Positions 8,006 through 16,468 of a stretch of DNA of 64,000 nucleotides are shown here, one piece after another. Position 1 is the stretch's first letter, and each line of letters starts with the position of its first letter. The translations under genes and the position numbers were made by a program. The stretch is taken from positions 3,286,001 to 3,350,000 of the forward strand of contig OZ244977.1 in the NCBI GenBank assembly GCA_965222995.1. The letters are read 5' to 3'. The notes below the pieces were generated by a model. It worked only from the letters and a program-made list of their open reading frames with translations, did not search any database and was not told the origin of the DNA. Source of the DNA: SB11 sp965222995 (GTDB lineage: Bacteria; Bacteroidota; Bacteroidia; UBA8524).

Positions 8006-8869
8006 ATGGCAAACGTTTCAATAGAAAATAAATACCTGATTGCTGAAATAAACCCTGATGGAGGAGAGTTAAAAAGCCTTAAAAGCAAAGCAACAGGTAC
8101 AGAGTATATTTGGCAGGCAAACCCTGAGTTTTGGAATAGAAGTGCACCTATACTTTTCCCGATAGTGGGGGCTGTTGAAAACGATGCTACACAGGTTGAA
8201 GGCAAAGAATATTCTCTACCCCGCCACGGTTTTGTACGTGATATGCGGCTTGAAGTAGCTGCCATTAATGAAAAAGAGGTTGAGTATTATTTAAAAAGCT
8301 CTGCAGAGACTTTAGCTAAATATCCGTTTCAGTTTTACTTTTCTGTGAAATATCAGCTAAAAGAGAACCAACTTACAACCACATTTACTGTAAAAAATAC
8401 TGATACTAAGGATATCTATTTCTCAGTAGGAGCACACCCCGCCTTTAACTTACCCAGTGGCAACATTGAAGATTATTTTATTGAGTTTGAAAAAGAAGAA
8501 ACACTAAACCGCCACTTGCTTAAGAACAATACCTTTTCAGGCGAAACGGAGCAAGTTGTAAACCACTCGAACCAAATATCTCTAAATACAGCGCTATTTG
8601 ATAAAGATGCTATTGTGTTTAAAGATATGCGGTCGCAATCTTTATCCTTAAAAAGCAAAATAGACGGTTATAAAGTGAAAATGGACTTTGAAGACTTCCC
8701 CTATTTCGGCATTTGGACTAAACCCAACTGTGAAAAGTTTATTTGCCTAGAACCTTGGTGCGGACTTGCTGATAACAGTGGTTTTAATGATGAGTTAAAG
8801 AATAAGGAAGGGATTAATACCCTGGCAGAAGGAGATACTTTTCAAAGAAGCTTTACCATAGAAGTTTAA
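8006..8869 (+). CDS. Aldose 1-epimerase family protein (LacX/mutarotase-like)
   Basis: A 287-residue galactose-mutarotase-like protein. It starts with a strand-rich N-terminus (IENKYLIAEINPDGGELKSL) and contains NRSAPILFPIVGAVE, the conserved LPRHGFVRDM with one active-site His, and VGAHPAFNLP with the second. The sequence matches the LacX-like branch better than GalM, so its sugar substrate is uncertain. It lies nine bases after the lipid kinase and ends at a clear terminator, so it is probably the last gene of that transcript. It has no signal peptide and is expected in the cytoplasm. Confidence 0.85.
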   Translation: MANVSIENKYLIAEINPDGGELKSLKSKATGTEYIWQANPEFWNRSAPILFPIVGAVENDATQVEGKEYSLPRHGFVRDMRLEVAAINEKEVEYYLKSSAETLAKYPFQFYFSVKYQLKENQLTTTFTVKNTDTKDIYFSVGAHPAFNLPSGNIEDYFIEFEKEETLNRHLLKNNTFSGETEQVVNHSNQISLNTALFDKDAIVFKDMRSQSLSLKSKIDGYKVKMDFEDFPYFGIWTKPNCEKFICLEPWCGLADNSGFNDELKNKEGINTLAEGDTFQRSFTIEV

Positions 8870-8874
8870 AGCAA

Positions 8875-8906
8875 AAAAAGCCGGTATGTAAACATATCGG
8901 CTTTTT
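8875..8906. terminator. Bidirectional rho-independent terminator
   Basis: An inverted repeat with arms AAAAGCCGGTATG and CATATCGGCTTTT around a TAAA loop, with one G-T wobble. The A and T tracts at the ends let it work for both the epimerase gene (plus) and rho (minus). Confidence 0.8.
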
Positions 8907-8927
8907 ATATACTTATTAGGCTTATTG

Positions 8928-10574
8928 TTATCCGTTCATAGAAATTAAGAACTCTTCTTGTGTTTGAGTTCCTTCCATGTATTTCAGCAAGGTATTCATT
9001 GCCTCCTCAGGGTTCATATCAGATAAGTGATTGCGTAATACCCAAAGTTTTTGCATTACAGCCTTATCTAATAATAAGTCCTCACGGCGTGTGCTACTTG
9101 CCATTATATCAATAGCAGGGTAAATACGTTTGTTTGCCAACTTACGGTCAAGCTGCAACTCCATATTACCGGTACCTTTAAACTCTTCAAAAATCACTTC
9201 ATCCATTTTACTACCTGTTTCAATAAGTGCAGTAGCTATAATGGTTAGTGAGCCTCCATTTTCAATTTTACGAGCAGCTCCAAAAAAGCGTTTCGGTCTG
9301 TGCAGTGCATTCGCATCCACACCCCCTGAAAGTATTTTACCTGATGCCGGCTGAACTGTATTATATGCTCTTGCCAAACGGGTAATAGAATCCAGCAAAA
9401 TCACTACATCGTGTCCACACTCTACCATTCGCTTCGATTTCTCTAAAACCATATTGGCAAGTTTCACATGCTTGTCGGCAGGTTCATCAAACGTACTGCT
9501 AATTACTTCACCGCGAACGCTTCGAGCCATATCCGTTACCTCCTCAGGGCGTTCATCCACCAAAAGCACAATCATATATACTTCGGGGTGGTTGGCAGCA
9601 ATAGCATTAGCTATATCTTTCAATAAGATTGTTTTACCTGTTTTGGGTTGCGCTACAATTAGCCCGCGTTGCCCCTTGCCAATGGGCGAGAGTAAATCAA
9701 TAATACGTGTTGAATATTTATCAGGCTTGTGCGATAAATCTAATTTTTCATCGGGAAAAAGAGGGGTTAAGTGCTCAAAACTAACTCGGTCGCGAACATC
9801 AGCAGGCTCTTTGCCATTAATTCTTTCTACTTTAATTAGCGCAAAGTATTTTTCGCCTTCTTTTGGTGGGCGAACCGTACCTTTTATGGTATCGCCTGTT
9901 TTTAAACCTAATGCTTTTATTTGCGATGGTGATACATACACATCATCAGGCGAAGGCATATAGTTATAGTCGCTAGAGCGTAAGAAACCATAACCACCAT
10001 CTTGCACCGTTTCTAAAACTCCTTGCGAGCTTACGACACCTTCTACCTCAGCGTAGTTTATAAATGCTTCTACAGCGGAGCTGTACTTATTGCCGTTTCC
10101 TCTATCTCTATCGTCGTTATTATTGCGTTGGTTGCGATTTTTATTATTGTTACTGCGTTCTTTTTCAGGTGCAGGTGTTGCTTCTTCTTTAGATGTTAAA
10201 TCAGGGTCGCTAAGAATATCATCAAGGGCAGTATCTTTTTTTGCTGATGGTTTTTCTTTCTTTTGAGCTTCTTTTTTATCCTCTACTTTTTCAGTATCCT
10301 CTGTTTTTTTCTTACGTCCGCGTTTAGCTGGTGCGGGTTTTTCTTCAGCTACTGTTTTTGCTTTGTCTGTTGCCTTGCTTTCTTTTTTGGCAGCAGGCTT
10401 CCTTCCTCTTCGGGGTTTTTCTTCCTCGGCAGGTGTACTAACGGCCTGTACTTCTAAGATTTTGTAGATTAAATCTTGTTTTTTAAGTTTTTCGTGCCCT
10501 TTAATTTCAAATTTAGCGGCGATTTCTCTTAGTTCTGATAAGAGTAAATCATTCAACGTAAGAATGTCGTACAT
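8928..10574 (-). CDS. rho: Transcription termination factor Rho
   Basis: A 548-residue hexameric RNA helicase that ends transcription. Residues 1-45 form the Rho N-terminal helical domain (LNDLLLSELREIAAKFEI). Residues 46-140 are a low-complexity charged insertion rich in Lys, Glu, Arg, Ala and later Asn/Asp, typical of Bacteroidota Rho. Residues about 160-250 are the cold-shock-like RNA-binding domain (DGGYGFLRSSDYNY). The ATPase follows, with Walker A AQPKTGKT near residue 310, VDERPEEVTDM, and the secondary RNA-binding loop near GSLTIIATALIETGSKMDEV. A leader of at least 130 bases precedes it. Rho genes are often autoregulated, but nothing in this leader proves that. Confidence 0.97.
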   Translation of the reverse strand: MYDILTLNDLLLSELREIAAKFEIKGHEKLKKQDLIYKILEVQAVSTPAEEEKPRRGRKPAAKKESKATDKAKTVAEEKPAPAKRGRKKKTEDTEKVEDKKEAQKKEKPSAKKDTALDDILSDPDLTSKEEATPAPEKERSNNNKNRNQRNNNDDRDRGNGNKYSSAVEAFINYAEVEGVVSSQGVLETVQDGGYGFLRSSDYNYMPSPDDVYVSPSQIKALGLKTGDTIKGTVRPPKEGEKYFALIKVERINGKEPADVRDRVSFEHLTPLFPDEKLDLSHKPDKYSTRIIDLLSPIGKGQRGLIVAQPKTGKTILLKDIANAIAANHPEVYMIVLLVDERPEEVTDMARSVRGEVISSTFDEPADKHVKLANMVLEKSKRMVECGHDVVILLDSITRLARAYNTVQPASGKILSGGVDANALHRPKRFFGAARKIENGGSLTIIATALIETGSKMDEVIFEEFKGTGNMELQLDRKLANKRIYPAIDIMASSTRREDLLLDKAVMQKLWVLRNHLSDMNPEEAMNTLLKYMEGTQTQEEFLISMNG

Positions 10575-10708
10575 GTGGTATGGTTACAAAGTAGTTGCTG
10601 CTGTACCAGCAAATTGGTTTTCTAAATGGTTTTAAGAAGTTTTCGGTTTATAATAAAATTGATAAACGACTGTAGGATAGATATATCCTTGTGCAATTAT
10701 ACAGGCTA

Positions 10709-10716
10709 CAAATGTA
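10709..10716 (-). promoter_or_regulatory. Possible -7 promoter box for rho
   Basis: TACATTTG on the minus strand matches TAnnTTTG. It lies 134 bases upstream of the rho ATG, which would give a long leader. No -33 element was seen, so this is weak. Confidence 0.3.
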
Positions 10717-10753
10717 TTGTGCAAGCGGTTTTTTAGGTGTTTCACATTAAAAA

Positions 10754-13700
10754 CTACTCTATAAGCATTTTTCTAACACTAACTTGTTTGTTTTTGTATA
10801 AAAGATGTAGGTAATAAATACCCCTATCAATCTGGTCTATCAAAACCTTGTTTTCCTTGAAGTGCTCGGTCATCCCTTGTAGCACCTCCCTTCCTGTAAT
10901 GTCGTAAAGGTAATATTTTATGTCTGCATCTGTTTTTATGAAAAAGGCATTCTCTGCCGGGTTTGGGAATACCTTAACCCAATTTTTATTTATTTCTTGT
11001 ATTGACTTTGTAATAGGGTCAAGAAACACATCCACAATTACTTCAAAACTTTTACACCCTAAGTTATTCACCTCTGAAACGCCCACTTTTCCTAGTGTTG
11101 TGGTTGTGTCCCACTTTACTATTACAGAGGCACTACTGTCATTCCCTACTAAGTTACCCCCCTGAACAGTCCACAGGTATTTTGAATTTGTTACAAACTT
11201 TGCTGAATAGGTCTCGCTTTTTCCTTGACCACTGGAAAGGGGACCTGTTATTTTTTGGTTTGTCGGAGAGATTAGTATTCTGACAATTCTAGATTTCGTT
11301 CCTATACAGCTTGAATTATTATATTTCCCTTGTAAAGCAATTATATAAGTACCTGCATTAAGATAAGTATGGGTGTCAACAGGTAATGATGAGAGAAAAC
11401 CATCACCAAAATTCCATGTATAATCTGCCGTTGTATCTATATCTTCATTAATACAAATTATTTTGTTGTTGATTTGACAAACTATTGTGTCGCTTACACT
11501 GAATTTAATATTAGGAACAGGTATAATGGTAGTAATAATAGGTTTTTTAGGCCCATTATAGGTTGAGCTGTGAAGCGCAATCCATAAAGTATCTGATTTG
11601 GTGAGGACACTGTTTAAAGTATCCCCCACAAAGAAAGGAATGGTATCACTTTCTTCATTATACCACCTTATTTCAAACTGCTTAAATGGCTTTGATGCAA
11701 CAAGCTGGTAGTTTATTTGCCCACAAAACGGCCCGACATTGTTTTGACTTACGGGTAGTAAATCTTCATAAGCTATTACGCTTAAAAACGCATCATAAGT
11801 ACCACCTCCGTTTGCATTTTGATGTCCGTTTTTACCGAAAAAATTTGACGAATTAGTTATCCCAAGCAAATACAACACATCGTTGTCTCCAACATGAAGG
11901 CTGTATTGAAAATTTTCTGAAGTATCGCCAAAATAAGTACCCCACTTCCTTTTCCCTGTTTTGTCTACTACTCCTATATATAGGTCGTAATCACTTCCTG
12001 CTTTTGGCTGCAGACCGTTTGAGTCAATTTCAGTTAAACTCTTAGTTCTCCCGGTAAAAACAATATCGCCATTTTTTTGGGTAAGATTAATATTGCTTGC
12101 TACCTCATCACTCTCTCCTCCATAATATGTTCCCCAAATTCTGTTACCCAGTATGTCAAATTTTGCAATAAAAGCATCTGAGCTGCCTGACATTGTGGTT
12201 TTATGGGCACCTGTTGAGGTAATATTGTTTGTTGAGCTTGTATAGCCCAGTAAGTAAATATTGTTATTGTTGTCTAAAACTATCCCTCCACAATAGTCTG
12301 CCTCACTGCCCCCATAGTAGGTTTGCCATGCTAAATCGCTAGTAAGGTTTATATAGCTCATAAATACATCTCTAACGCCCCCGCCATAGGATGACTGAAA
12401 AGCACTTTTTGCAAAAAACCCTGTACTTGTGGTAACACCTGCTAAAATTACACCCCCACCATTAACGTGCGCTATCTCTTTGAGGTACTCGTTTCCCGGA
12501 CCACCTATATAGTATCCATACCTAAGTGTACCCAAGGTATCAAAATTGGCCAAAAAGGCATCTTGTCCCCCTTTTTTAATCCTAAAGGCTGCTAAACTGG
12601 TTTTTGCAATACCGTTTGAACTTCTTGTATTTCCCCCCAAAAGAATTCCATTTCCTTTTATTTTAAGGTCGATACCCGTTTCATTGTCGTTACCCCCATA
12701 ATAGGTTGCCCATTTTAGTATGCCTAGAGGGGAGAATTTAGCTAAAAAGGCGTCTTTTCCGTCAGCCTTTACGGATTGGTGAGCATTTTTTACAATTGAA
12801 TCATCTACATTGGTCTCACCTGTTACATATAGATTTCCATTCTCGTCTACTGCTGCTGCAATAGCAAATGTATTTTCTGTTTGTGCAATTCCATACCCCC
12901 CAAAATAAGTAGCCCAAAGGCGTTTTCCGCTATTATCAAACTTTACTATAAAACCTGATGACGGAGGTCCTGATTTTTTTTGTTGATAGCCATTAAAAAA
13001 TATATTGTTATCACTATAAGTAGAGCCAACAACATAAATCTCATTTTTATCAGTAGTTACTACCTCTCCTGCTACTTCAATTTCATTACCCCCGTAGTAT
13101 GTGCTCCACAGCACTGTTGGGTCTATTATTAGTTTTTTGGTTTTTGGGTAGTCTTCAACTTCAAAAGATACTTCTGTGCCTGTGATAATGAATTTTGAAG
13201 TAATTTTTTCATTATTTATAAAAGATACAGGAGGAGCTTCATTAACTTCACCTAATGGTGTTTTTATGGTTAAGCCTCCTTTGGGGTTTATAAATATCTC
13301 ATCAGCCCCTGAAACTTTTATTTTAATTTGTTTATAGTCGGCCCCCGGGTGAACAACAAAATCATATTTCACCTTGCCGTTTATATTATACCAAACCCAG
13401 TCTATACCGTTATAAATATTCTTATAGATTACTTTACTGTATTGGTGAACATTGGTAATAGCCCCATTAAAAGATTTATAATAATTTACTACATCTGATG
13501 AAGGGTTGACCTTTTGTATTTTGGGATTGGAATTGGCGCCGATTAGCTCAACATCCAACCGATAGGTTTCCTGCATAATTTGCTTTAGACTCTCGGTATA
13601 TTCTCCGGGATTCTCTTTTAGGCCTGTTGTAGGTAAGTTCTCATAACTATTCCAAACGTAATGAATGCTTTTTTTACCTAAATACATCTTTACCCCATCT

Positions 13701-13834
13701 TGCTGCGTTGAGAATTTTATTCTTTCATCAAACTGCCCTTTATTTTCAAGAAAAACAAAGCTTTGCTTTAAGGATTGGGCTGAAACTTGAAATGTGATTA
13801 TTGCTAGAATAAGAACTATGAATGCCTTTTTCAT
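10754..13834 (-). CDS. Secreted SBBP-repeat protein with PKD-like domain and type A T9SS sorting domain
   Basis: 1026 residues from the ATG at 13834. A signal peptide MKKAFIVLILAIITFQVSA is followed by a beta-rich domain (about 20-240). Next comes a long array of SBBP-type beta-propeller repeats (about 245-690), recognisable as recurring W-x-TYYGG ... D-x-FLAKF-x-G units. A PKD-like domain near residues 800-850 contains DYTWNFGDGF. The last 75 residues (VFPNPAENAFFIKT ... GIYYLHLLY) are the type A T9SS sorting domain. Upstream GTG 13852 lies inside a promoter box and was rejected. Proteins of this design are secreted or surface-bound; the ligand is unknown. Confidence 0.88.
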   Translation of the reverse strand: MKKAFIVLILAIITFQVSAQSLKQSFVFLENKGQFDERIKFSTQQDGVKMYLGKKSIHYVWNSYENLPTTGLKENPGEYTESLKQIMQETYRLDVELIGANSNPKIQKVNPSSDVVNYYKSFNGAITNVHQYSKVIYKNIYNGIDWVWYNINGKVKYDFVVHPGADYKQIKIKVSGADEIFINPKGGLTIKTPLGEVNEAPPVSFINNEKITSKFIITGTEVSFEVEDYPKTKKLIIDPTVLWSTYYGGNEIEVAGEVVTTDKNEIYVVGSTYSDNNIFFNGYQQKKSGPPSSGFIVKFDNSGKRLWATYFGGYGIAQTENTFAIAAAVDENGNLYVTGETNVDDSIVKNAHQSVKADGKDAFLAKFSPLGILKWATYYGGNDNETGIDLKIKGNGILLGGNTRSSNGIAKTSLAAFRIKKGGQDAFLANFDTLGTLRYGYYIGGPGNEYLKEIAHVNGGGVILAGVTTSTGFFAKSAFQSSYGGGVRDVFMSYINLTSDLAWQTYYGGSEADYCGGIVLDNNNNIYLLGYTSSTNNITSTGAHKTTMSGSSDAFIAKFDILGNRIWGTYYGGESDEVASNINLTQKNGDIVFTGRTKSLTEIDSNGLQPKAGSDYDLYIGVVDKTGKRKWGTYFGDTSENFQYSLHVGDNDVLYLLGITNSSNFFGKNGHQNANGGGTYDAFLSVIAYEDLLPVSQNNVGPFCGQINYQLVASKPFKQFEIRWYNEESDTIPFFVGDTLNSVLTKSDTLWIALHSSTYNGPKKPIITTIIPVPNIKFSVSDTIVCQINNKIICINEDIDTTADYTWNFGDGFLSSLPVDTHTYLNAGTYIIALQGKYNNSSCIGTKSRIVRILISPTNQKITGPLSSGQGKSETYSAKFVTNSKYLWTVQGGNLVGNDSSASVIVKWDTTTTLGKVGVSEVNNLGCKSFEVIVDVFLDPITKSIQEINKNWVKVFPNPAENAFFIKTDADIKYYLYDITGREVLQGMTEHFKENKVLIDQIDRGIYYLHLLYKNKQVSVRKMLIE

Positions 13835-13844
13835 GTATGAGAAA

Positions 13845-13876
13845 CTTTGCACAAAAGTAATCTTTGCACAAAAGTA
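13845..13876 (-). promoter_or_regulatory. Tandem duplicated -7 promoter boxes
   Basis: On the plus strand the 15-mer CTTTGCACAAAAGTA occurs at 13845-13859 and again at 13862-13876. Each copy encodes a minus-strand TACTTTTG (13852-13859 and 13869-13876), matching TAnnTTTG. The nearer box ends 17 bases before the SBBP gene's ATG. Confidence 0.5.
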
Positions 13877-13896
13877 TTTACAGCTTAGCAGTAACC

Positions 13897-13928
13897 AAAT
13901 AAGCCCCCTATATATAGGGAGCTTATTT
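13897..13928 (-). terminator. Rho-independent terminator after the E2 gene
   Basis: An inverted repeat pairs AATAAGC with GCTTATT and continues inward through CCCTA/TAGGG around a short AT loop. It lies 41 bases downstream of the E2 stop codon and upstream of the SBBP promoter, separating the two minus-strand genes. Confidence 0.65.
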
Positions 13929-13968
13929 TCAGTATTTTATAATAAATCTTTTCGACGAACTACCTTTA

Positions 13969-15228
13969 CTATACTAATATTCTCACGGGTTCTTCAAGTA
14001 ATTCTTTAAAGGTTTGTAAGAATTTAGAGCCTGTAACCCCATCCACCACTCTGTGGTCGCAGCTTAGGGTTACTTTCATAATATTTGATACTTGCATTTC
14101 GCCGTTTTTCACTACTACGGTTTCTTTCATTGCCCCAACTGCCAGTATACATGCATCAGGCGGGTTTATAATTGCAGTAAACTCCTCAATACCAAACATA
14201 CCTAAATTACTAATGGTAAAGGTATTACCTGTCATTTCTTCGGGCTGAAGTTTCTTATCTTTTGCTTTTTGAGCCAGTTCTTTTACCTCAGCACTAATTT
14301 GTGATAATGGTTTATTATCTGCAAATCGTACTACAGGCACCAAAAGTCCTTCATCAACAGCTACTGCAACACCCATGTGTATGTGATGGTTGTGGCGTAT
14401 TTTGTCTCCCAACCAAGCCGAATTTACCTGAGGGTGTTGGCGCAAAGCAACTGCTGCTGCTTTAATTATTATATCGTTATATGAAAGTTTTACGGGTGAA
14501 TATGTATTTAAGGCTTTGCGGGCTTCTACCGTGCTATCCATGTTTATTTCCATGGTTAGGTAAAAATGCGGTGCGCTAAACTTGCTCTCTCCCAAACGGC
14601 GAGCAATTGTTTTACGCATTTGGCTCACTTTTACTTCTTCAAAGCTTTCTTCGCTTGTATACACTGCTCCAAGTGCAGCAGCAGGAGCCGCACTTTCTTT
14701 ATACTCTTCTATATCTCGTTTTACTATTCTGCCATTCTCTCCGGTTCCTTTTACGCTGCTAATATCAATACCTCTTTCTTCGGCCATTTTTTTGGCTAAA
14801 GGAGAAGCTTTCAGTCTATCATCGCTTGATGATGAAGTATTGTCTGAACTGCTTGCAGCAGGCGTAGCCGGTTGTGAACTGGCAGCAGGTGCACTTTCTT
14901 CTTTTTTAGGCTCTTCTGCCTTTTCTTCTTTCTCTTCTTTTGGAGCTTCATTAGCTTCGGCTTCCTTTAATATCGCTTCAATATCTTCGCCTTCTTTACC
15001 TACAATAGCTATAATGCCATCAACAGGTACGGCTTCGCCTTGCTCTATACCTATATGTAAAAGCGTACCCTTTACATAGTTTTCAAGCTCCATAGTAGCC
15101 TTGTCGGTTTCTACTTCTGCCAGTATATCACCTGATTTAACAGTGTCGCCCACTTTTTTCAACCATTCTACAATAACACCTTCTTCCATGGTGTCACTCA
15201 TCTTGGGCATTCTTATTACTTCAGCCAT
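13969..15228 (-). CDS. pdhC: Pyruvate dehydrogenase complex dihydrolipoyl acetyltransferase (E2)
   Basis: A 419-residue E2 subunit that passes acetyl groups from the E1-bound lipoyl arm to CoA. One lipoyl domain (residues 1-78) has the modified Lys at position 43 in ETDKATME. An acidic, Ser/Ala-rich linker (80-135) leads to the peripheral-subunit-binding domain (about 138-172, ASPLAKKMAEERGIDIS). The catalytic domain follows, with the active-site His in SCDHRVVDG near residue 390 and an N-terminal TIARRLGESK motif. No E1 or E3 gene is adjacent, so the complex is split over the genome. A 2-oxoglutarate or branched-chain E2 is less likely given the PdhC-like MPKMSDTMEEG start. Confidence 0.92.
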   Translation of the reverse strand: MAEVIRMPKMSDTMEEGVIVEWLKKVGDTVKSGDILAEVETDKATMELENYVKGTLLHIGIEQGEAVPVDGIIAIVGKEGEDIEAILKEAEANEAPKEEKEEKAEEPKKEESAPAASSQPATPAASSSDNTSSSSDDRLKASPLAKKMAEERGIDISSVKGTGENGRIVKRDIEEYKESAAPAAALGAVYTSEESFEEVKVSQMRKTIARRLGESKFSAPHFYLTMEINMDSTVEARKALNTYSPVKLSYNDIIIKAAAVALRQHPQVNSAWLGDKIRHNHHIHMGVAVAVDEGLLVPVVRFADNKPLSQISAEVKELAQKAKDKKLQPEEMTGNTFTISNLGMFGIEEFTAIINPPDACILAVGAMKETVVVKNGEMQVSNIMKVTLSCDHRVVDGVTGSKFLQTFKELLEEPVRILV

Positions 15229-15264
15229 TATTGTGCTTTCCTTAATTTAAATCTGATTTGCGCT

Positions 15265-15272
15265 CAAAAATA
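15265..15272 (-). promoter_or_regulatory. -7 promoter box for the E2 gene
   Basis: TATTTTTG on the minus strand matches TAnnTTTG and lies 36 bases before the ATG at 15228. The -33 element is not obvious. Confidence 0.4.
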
Positions 15273-15346
15273 ATACAATCGTTGGGATTTGTTGTTTGTT
15301 TTTAAAAGTAGAAAATGCCTGATAGTAGACTTAATAGTTTTTTAGT

Positions 15347-15619
15347 TTAGTTAATCTGTTGCCAAAGAAGATATAGAATGGCAATGCTTACAAACCGTTT
15401 AATTATATACGTAATTGTTCTTTTTAGTTTTTCTTTTTTAAGCCTTTGCCTCAGGTGTTCAAGCTCTTCATGAGTCGCTTTTGTATTTAGATGCAGAATT
15501 TCTGACCGTTCACTACTGCTTTTTTCAAAGTTTTTTTGAAAATACTTAGGTTTACTAAGCATTCCCCGTCTTTTCTTTTCTTCATTTCCATGATTCCCTC
15601 CACCAGCAAAACTACCCAT
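15347..15619 (-). CDS. Small C-terminal TM protein, paralog of the neighbouring gene (unknown function)
   Basis: 90 residues. A Gly-rich N-terminus is followed by a basic segment (LSKPKYFQKNFEK), then a charged helix (THEELEHLRQRLKKEKLKR) and one hydrophobic segment near the C-terminus (about 72-86). It aligns with the next gene upstream over KP(K/R)YF(Q/R)K, L(N/D)TK(A/P)T and (E)LE..RQ.L.K.K. The two appear to be a tandem duplication. I do not recognise the family. A tail-anchored topology is likely, with the charged helix in the cytoplasm. Stop to start spacing to the paralog is 11 bases, so they are probably cotranscribed. Confidence 0.6.
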   Translation of the reverse strand: MGSFAGGGNHGNEEKKRRGMLSKPKYFQKNFEKSSSERSEILHLNTKATHEELEHLRQRLKKEKLKRTITYIIKRFVSIAILYLLWQQIN

Positions 15620-15630
15620 TACTTCAATGT

Positions 15631-15933
15631 TTATTTTGTAAAGTAGCTTAATAGTATATCAATAATTAAAAACTTAACTACTATACCTGTTAATACTACG
15701 CTTAGTATAAATACCCAGATAGAAGTTTTTTTATTTTTCTGTTTTTGCTTGGCAAGCTCCTGCCTTATTTCCTCCAGCTGTTCGGGGGTTGGTTTGGTAT
15801 CTAAATACGGGATATTGGTGTGGATGTGCAGGTCTTTCTTGTATTTGCGGAAATAACGCGGCTTTTTTAGTAGGTTACTGTTATCACGTATCCTAGCAAT
15901 CATATCCATTATTGCTCCTGCACCGCCTGACAT
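15631..15933 (-). CDS. Small C-terminal TM protein, paralog of the neighbouring gene (unknown function)
   Basis: 100 residues with the same plan as the 90-residue neighbour: N-terminal Gly-containing segment, KKPRYFRKYKKD, the helix TPEQLEEIRQELAKQKQKNKK, and a hydrophobic C-terminal segment (about 70-95). The membrane segment is longer and more hydrophobic than in the neighbour. No enzymatic motif is visible. The shared KP.YF.K and L.TK.T patterns show common origin. Gene order suggests a two-gene unit, possibly including the lipoprotein gene 42 bases upstream. Confidence 0.62.
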   Translation of the reverse strand: MSGGAGAIMDMIARIRDNSNLLKKPRYFRKYKKDLHIHTNIPYLDTKPTPEQLEEIRQELAKQKQKNKKTSIWVFILSVVLTGIVVKFLIIDILLSYFTK

Positions 15934-15975
15934 AGTGCATAATATAAGGTATAAAAGTGAAATTATGAAGCTTTT

Positions 15976-16434
15976 TTACCTGTCTAAAGTATCGTGAAGC
16001 AAGTATGGTTTGTTGTTTAGATACTCTGTAACACTGCTTTTACACTTTAGAACAGCCAGTGTATCTGAACCTATGAAAATTACTCTTCTTTTAGCCCTTC
16101 CCATTGAATACTCCTCATACAAGTTTATTCCCCCTGATTTGAAATAGTTGATGTATTTCCCATCGACCAAACCATTATTATAGTTAATAAACTTGGCTTT
16201 TTCCAAAGGTGCAGTATCATAATACATTATATACTTACCGTCCATTAACCCATCTTTGATTGTAAAAGTCTCTTTAATATTTTTTGTGTCATAAAAGGTT
16301 ACAACACTATCATAACCTTGTTTATGAAAAACTTTTTCTTGTTGAGTATTATTCCTATTGGGTTTTGAACATGAAAATGAAGCAGCCAGTATTAAAACAA
16401 AAAAGACAATCAAGATTGAATCGTTATTTTTCAT
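15976..16434 (-). CDS. YwqK/MORN-repeat lipoprotein
   Basis: 152 residues from the ATG at 16434. A hydrophobic signal (residues 5-22) ends at a Cys in ASFSCSK, a loose Bacteroidota-type lipobox, so it is probably a lipoprotein. The body holds two MORN_2-type repeats, GLMDGKYIMYYDT and GLVDGKYINYFKSG, plus a weaker third at YEEYSMGRAKRRV. Such proteins are annotated as YwqK-family antitoxins, but that name is inherited from distant relatives and no toxin gene is adjacent here. A longer reading frame back to 16518 overlaps the PiT-like gene and lacks a signal peptide at its start, so I rejected it. Confidence 0.65.
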   Translation of the reverse strand: MKNNDSILIVFFVLILAASFSCSKPNRNNTQQEKVFHKQGYDSVVTFYDTKNIKETFTIKDGLMDGKYIMYYDTAPLEKAKFINYNNGLVDGKYINYFKSGGINLYEEYSMGRAKRRVIFIGSDTLAVLKCKSSVTEYLNNKPYLLHDTLDR

Positions 16435-16468
16435 AGTTAAAAATATCCTGCTTACATACAAAAATGCT

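Noticed and set aside
14582..15079. A 165-codon plus-strand frame rich in Ser and Ala opposite the E2 gene
   Set aside because: It is the complement of the acidic, Ser/Ala-rich linker and lipoyl region of E2 on the other strand. The E2 frame has full domain support.
15976..16434. Toxin-antitoxin module suggested by the YwqK-like repeats
   Set aside because: No toxin-like gene is adjacent. The repeats are MORN-type, and the protein has a lipoprotein signal, unlike a cytoplasmic antitoxin.
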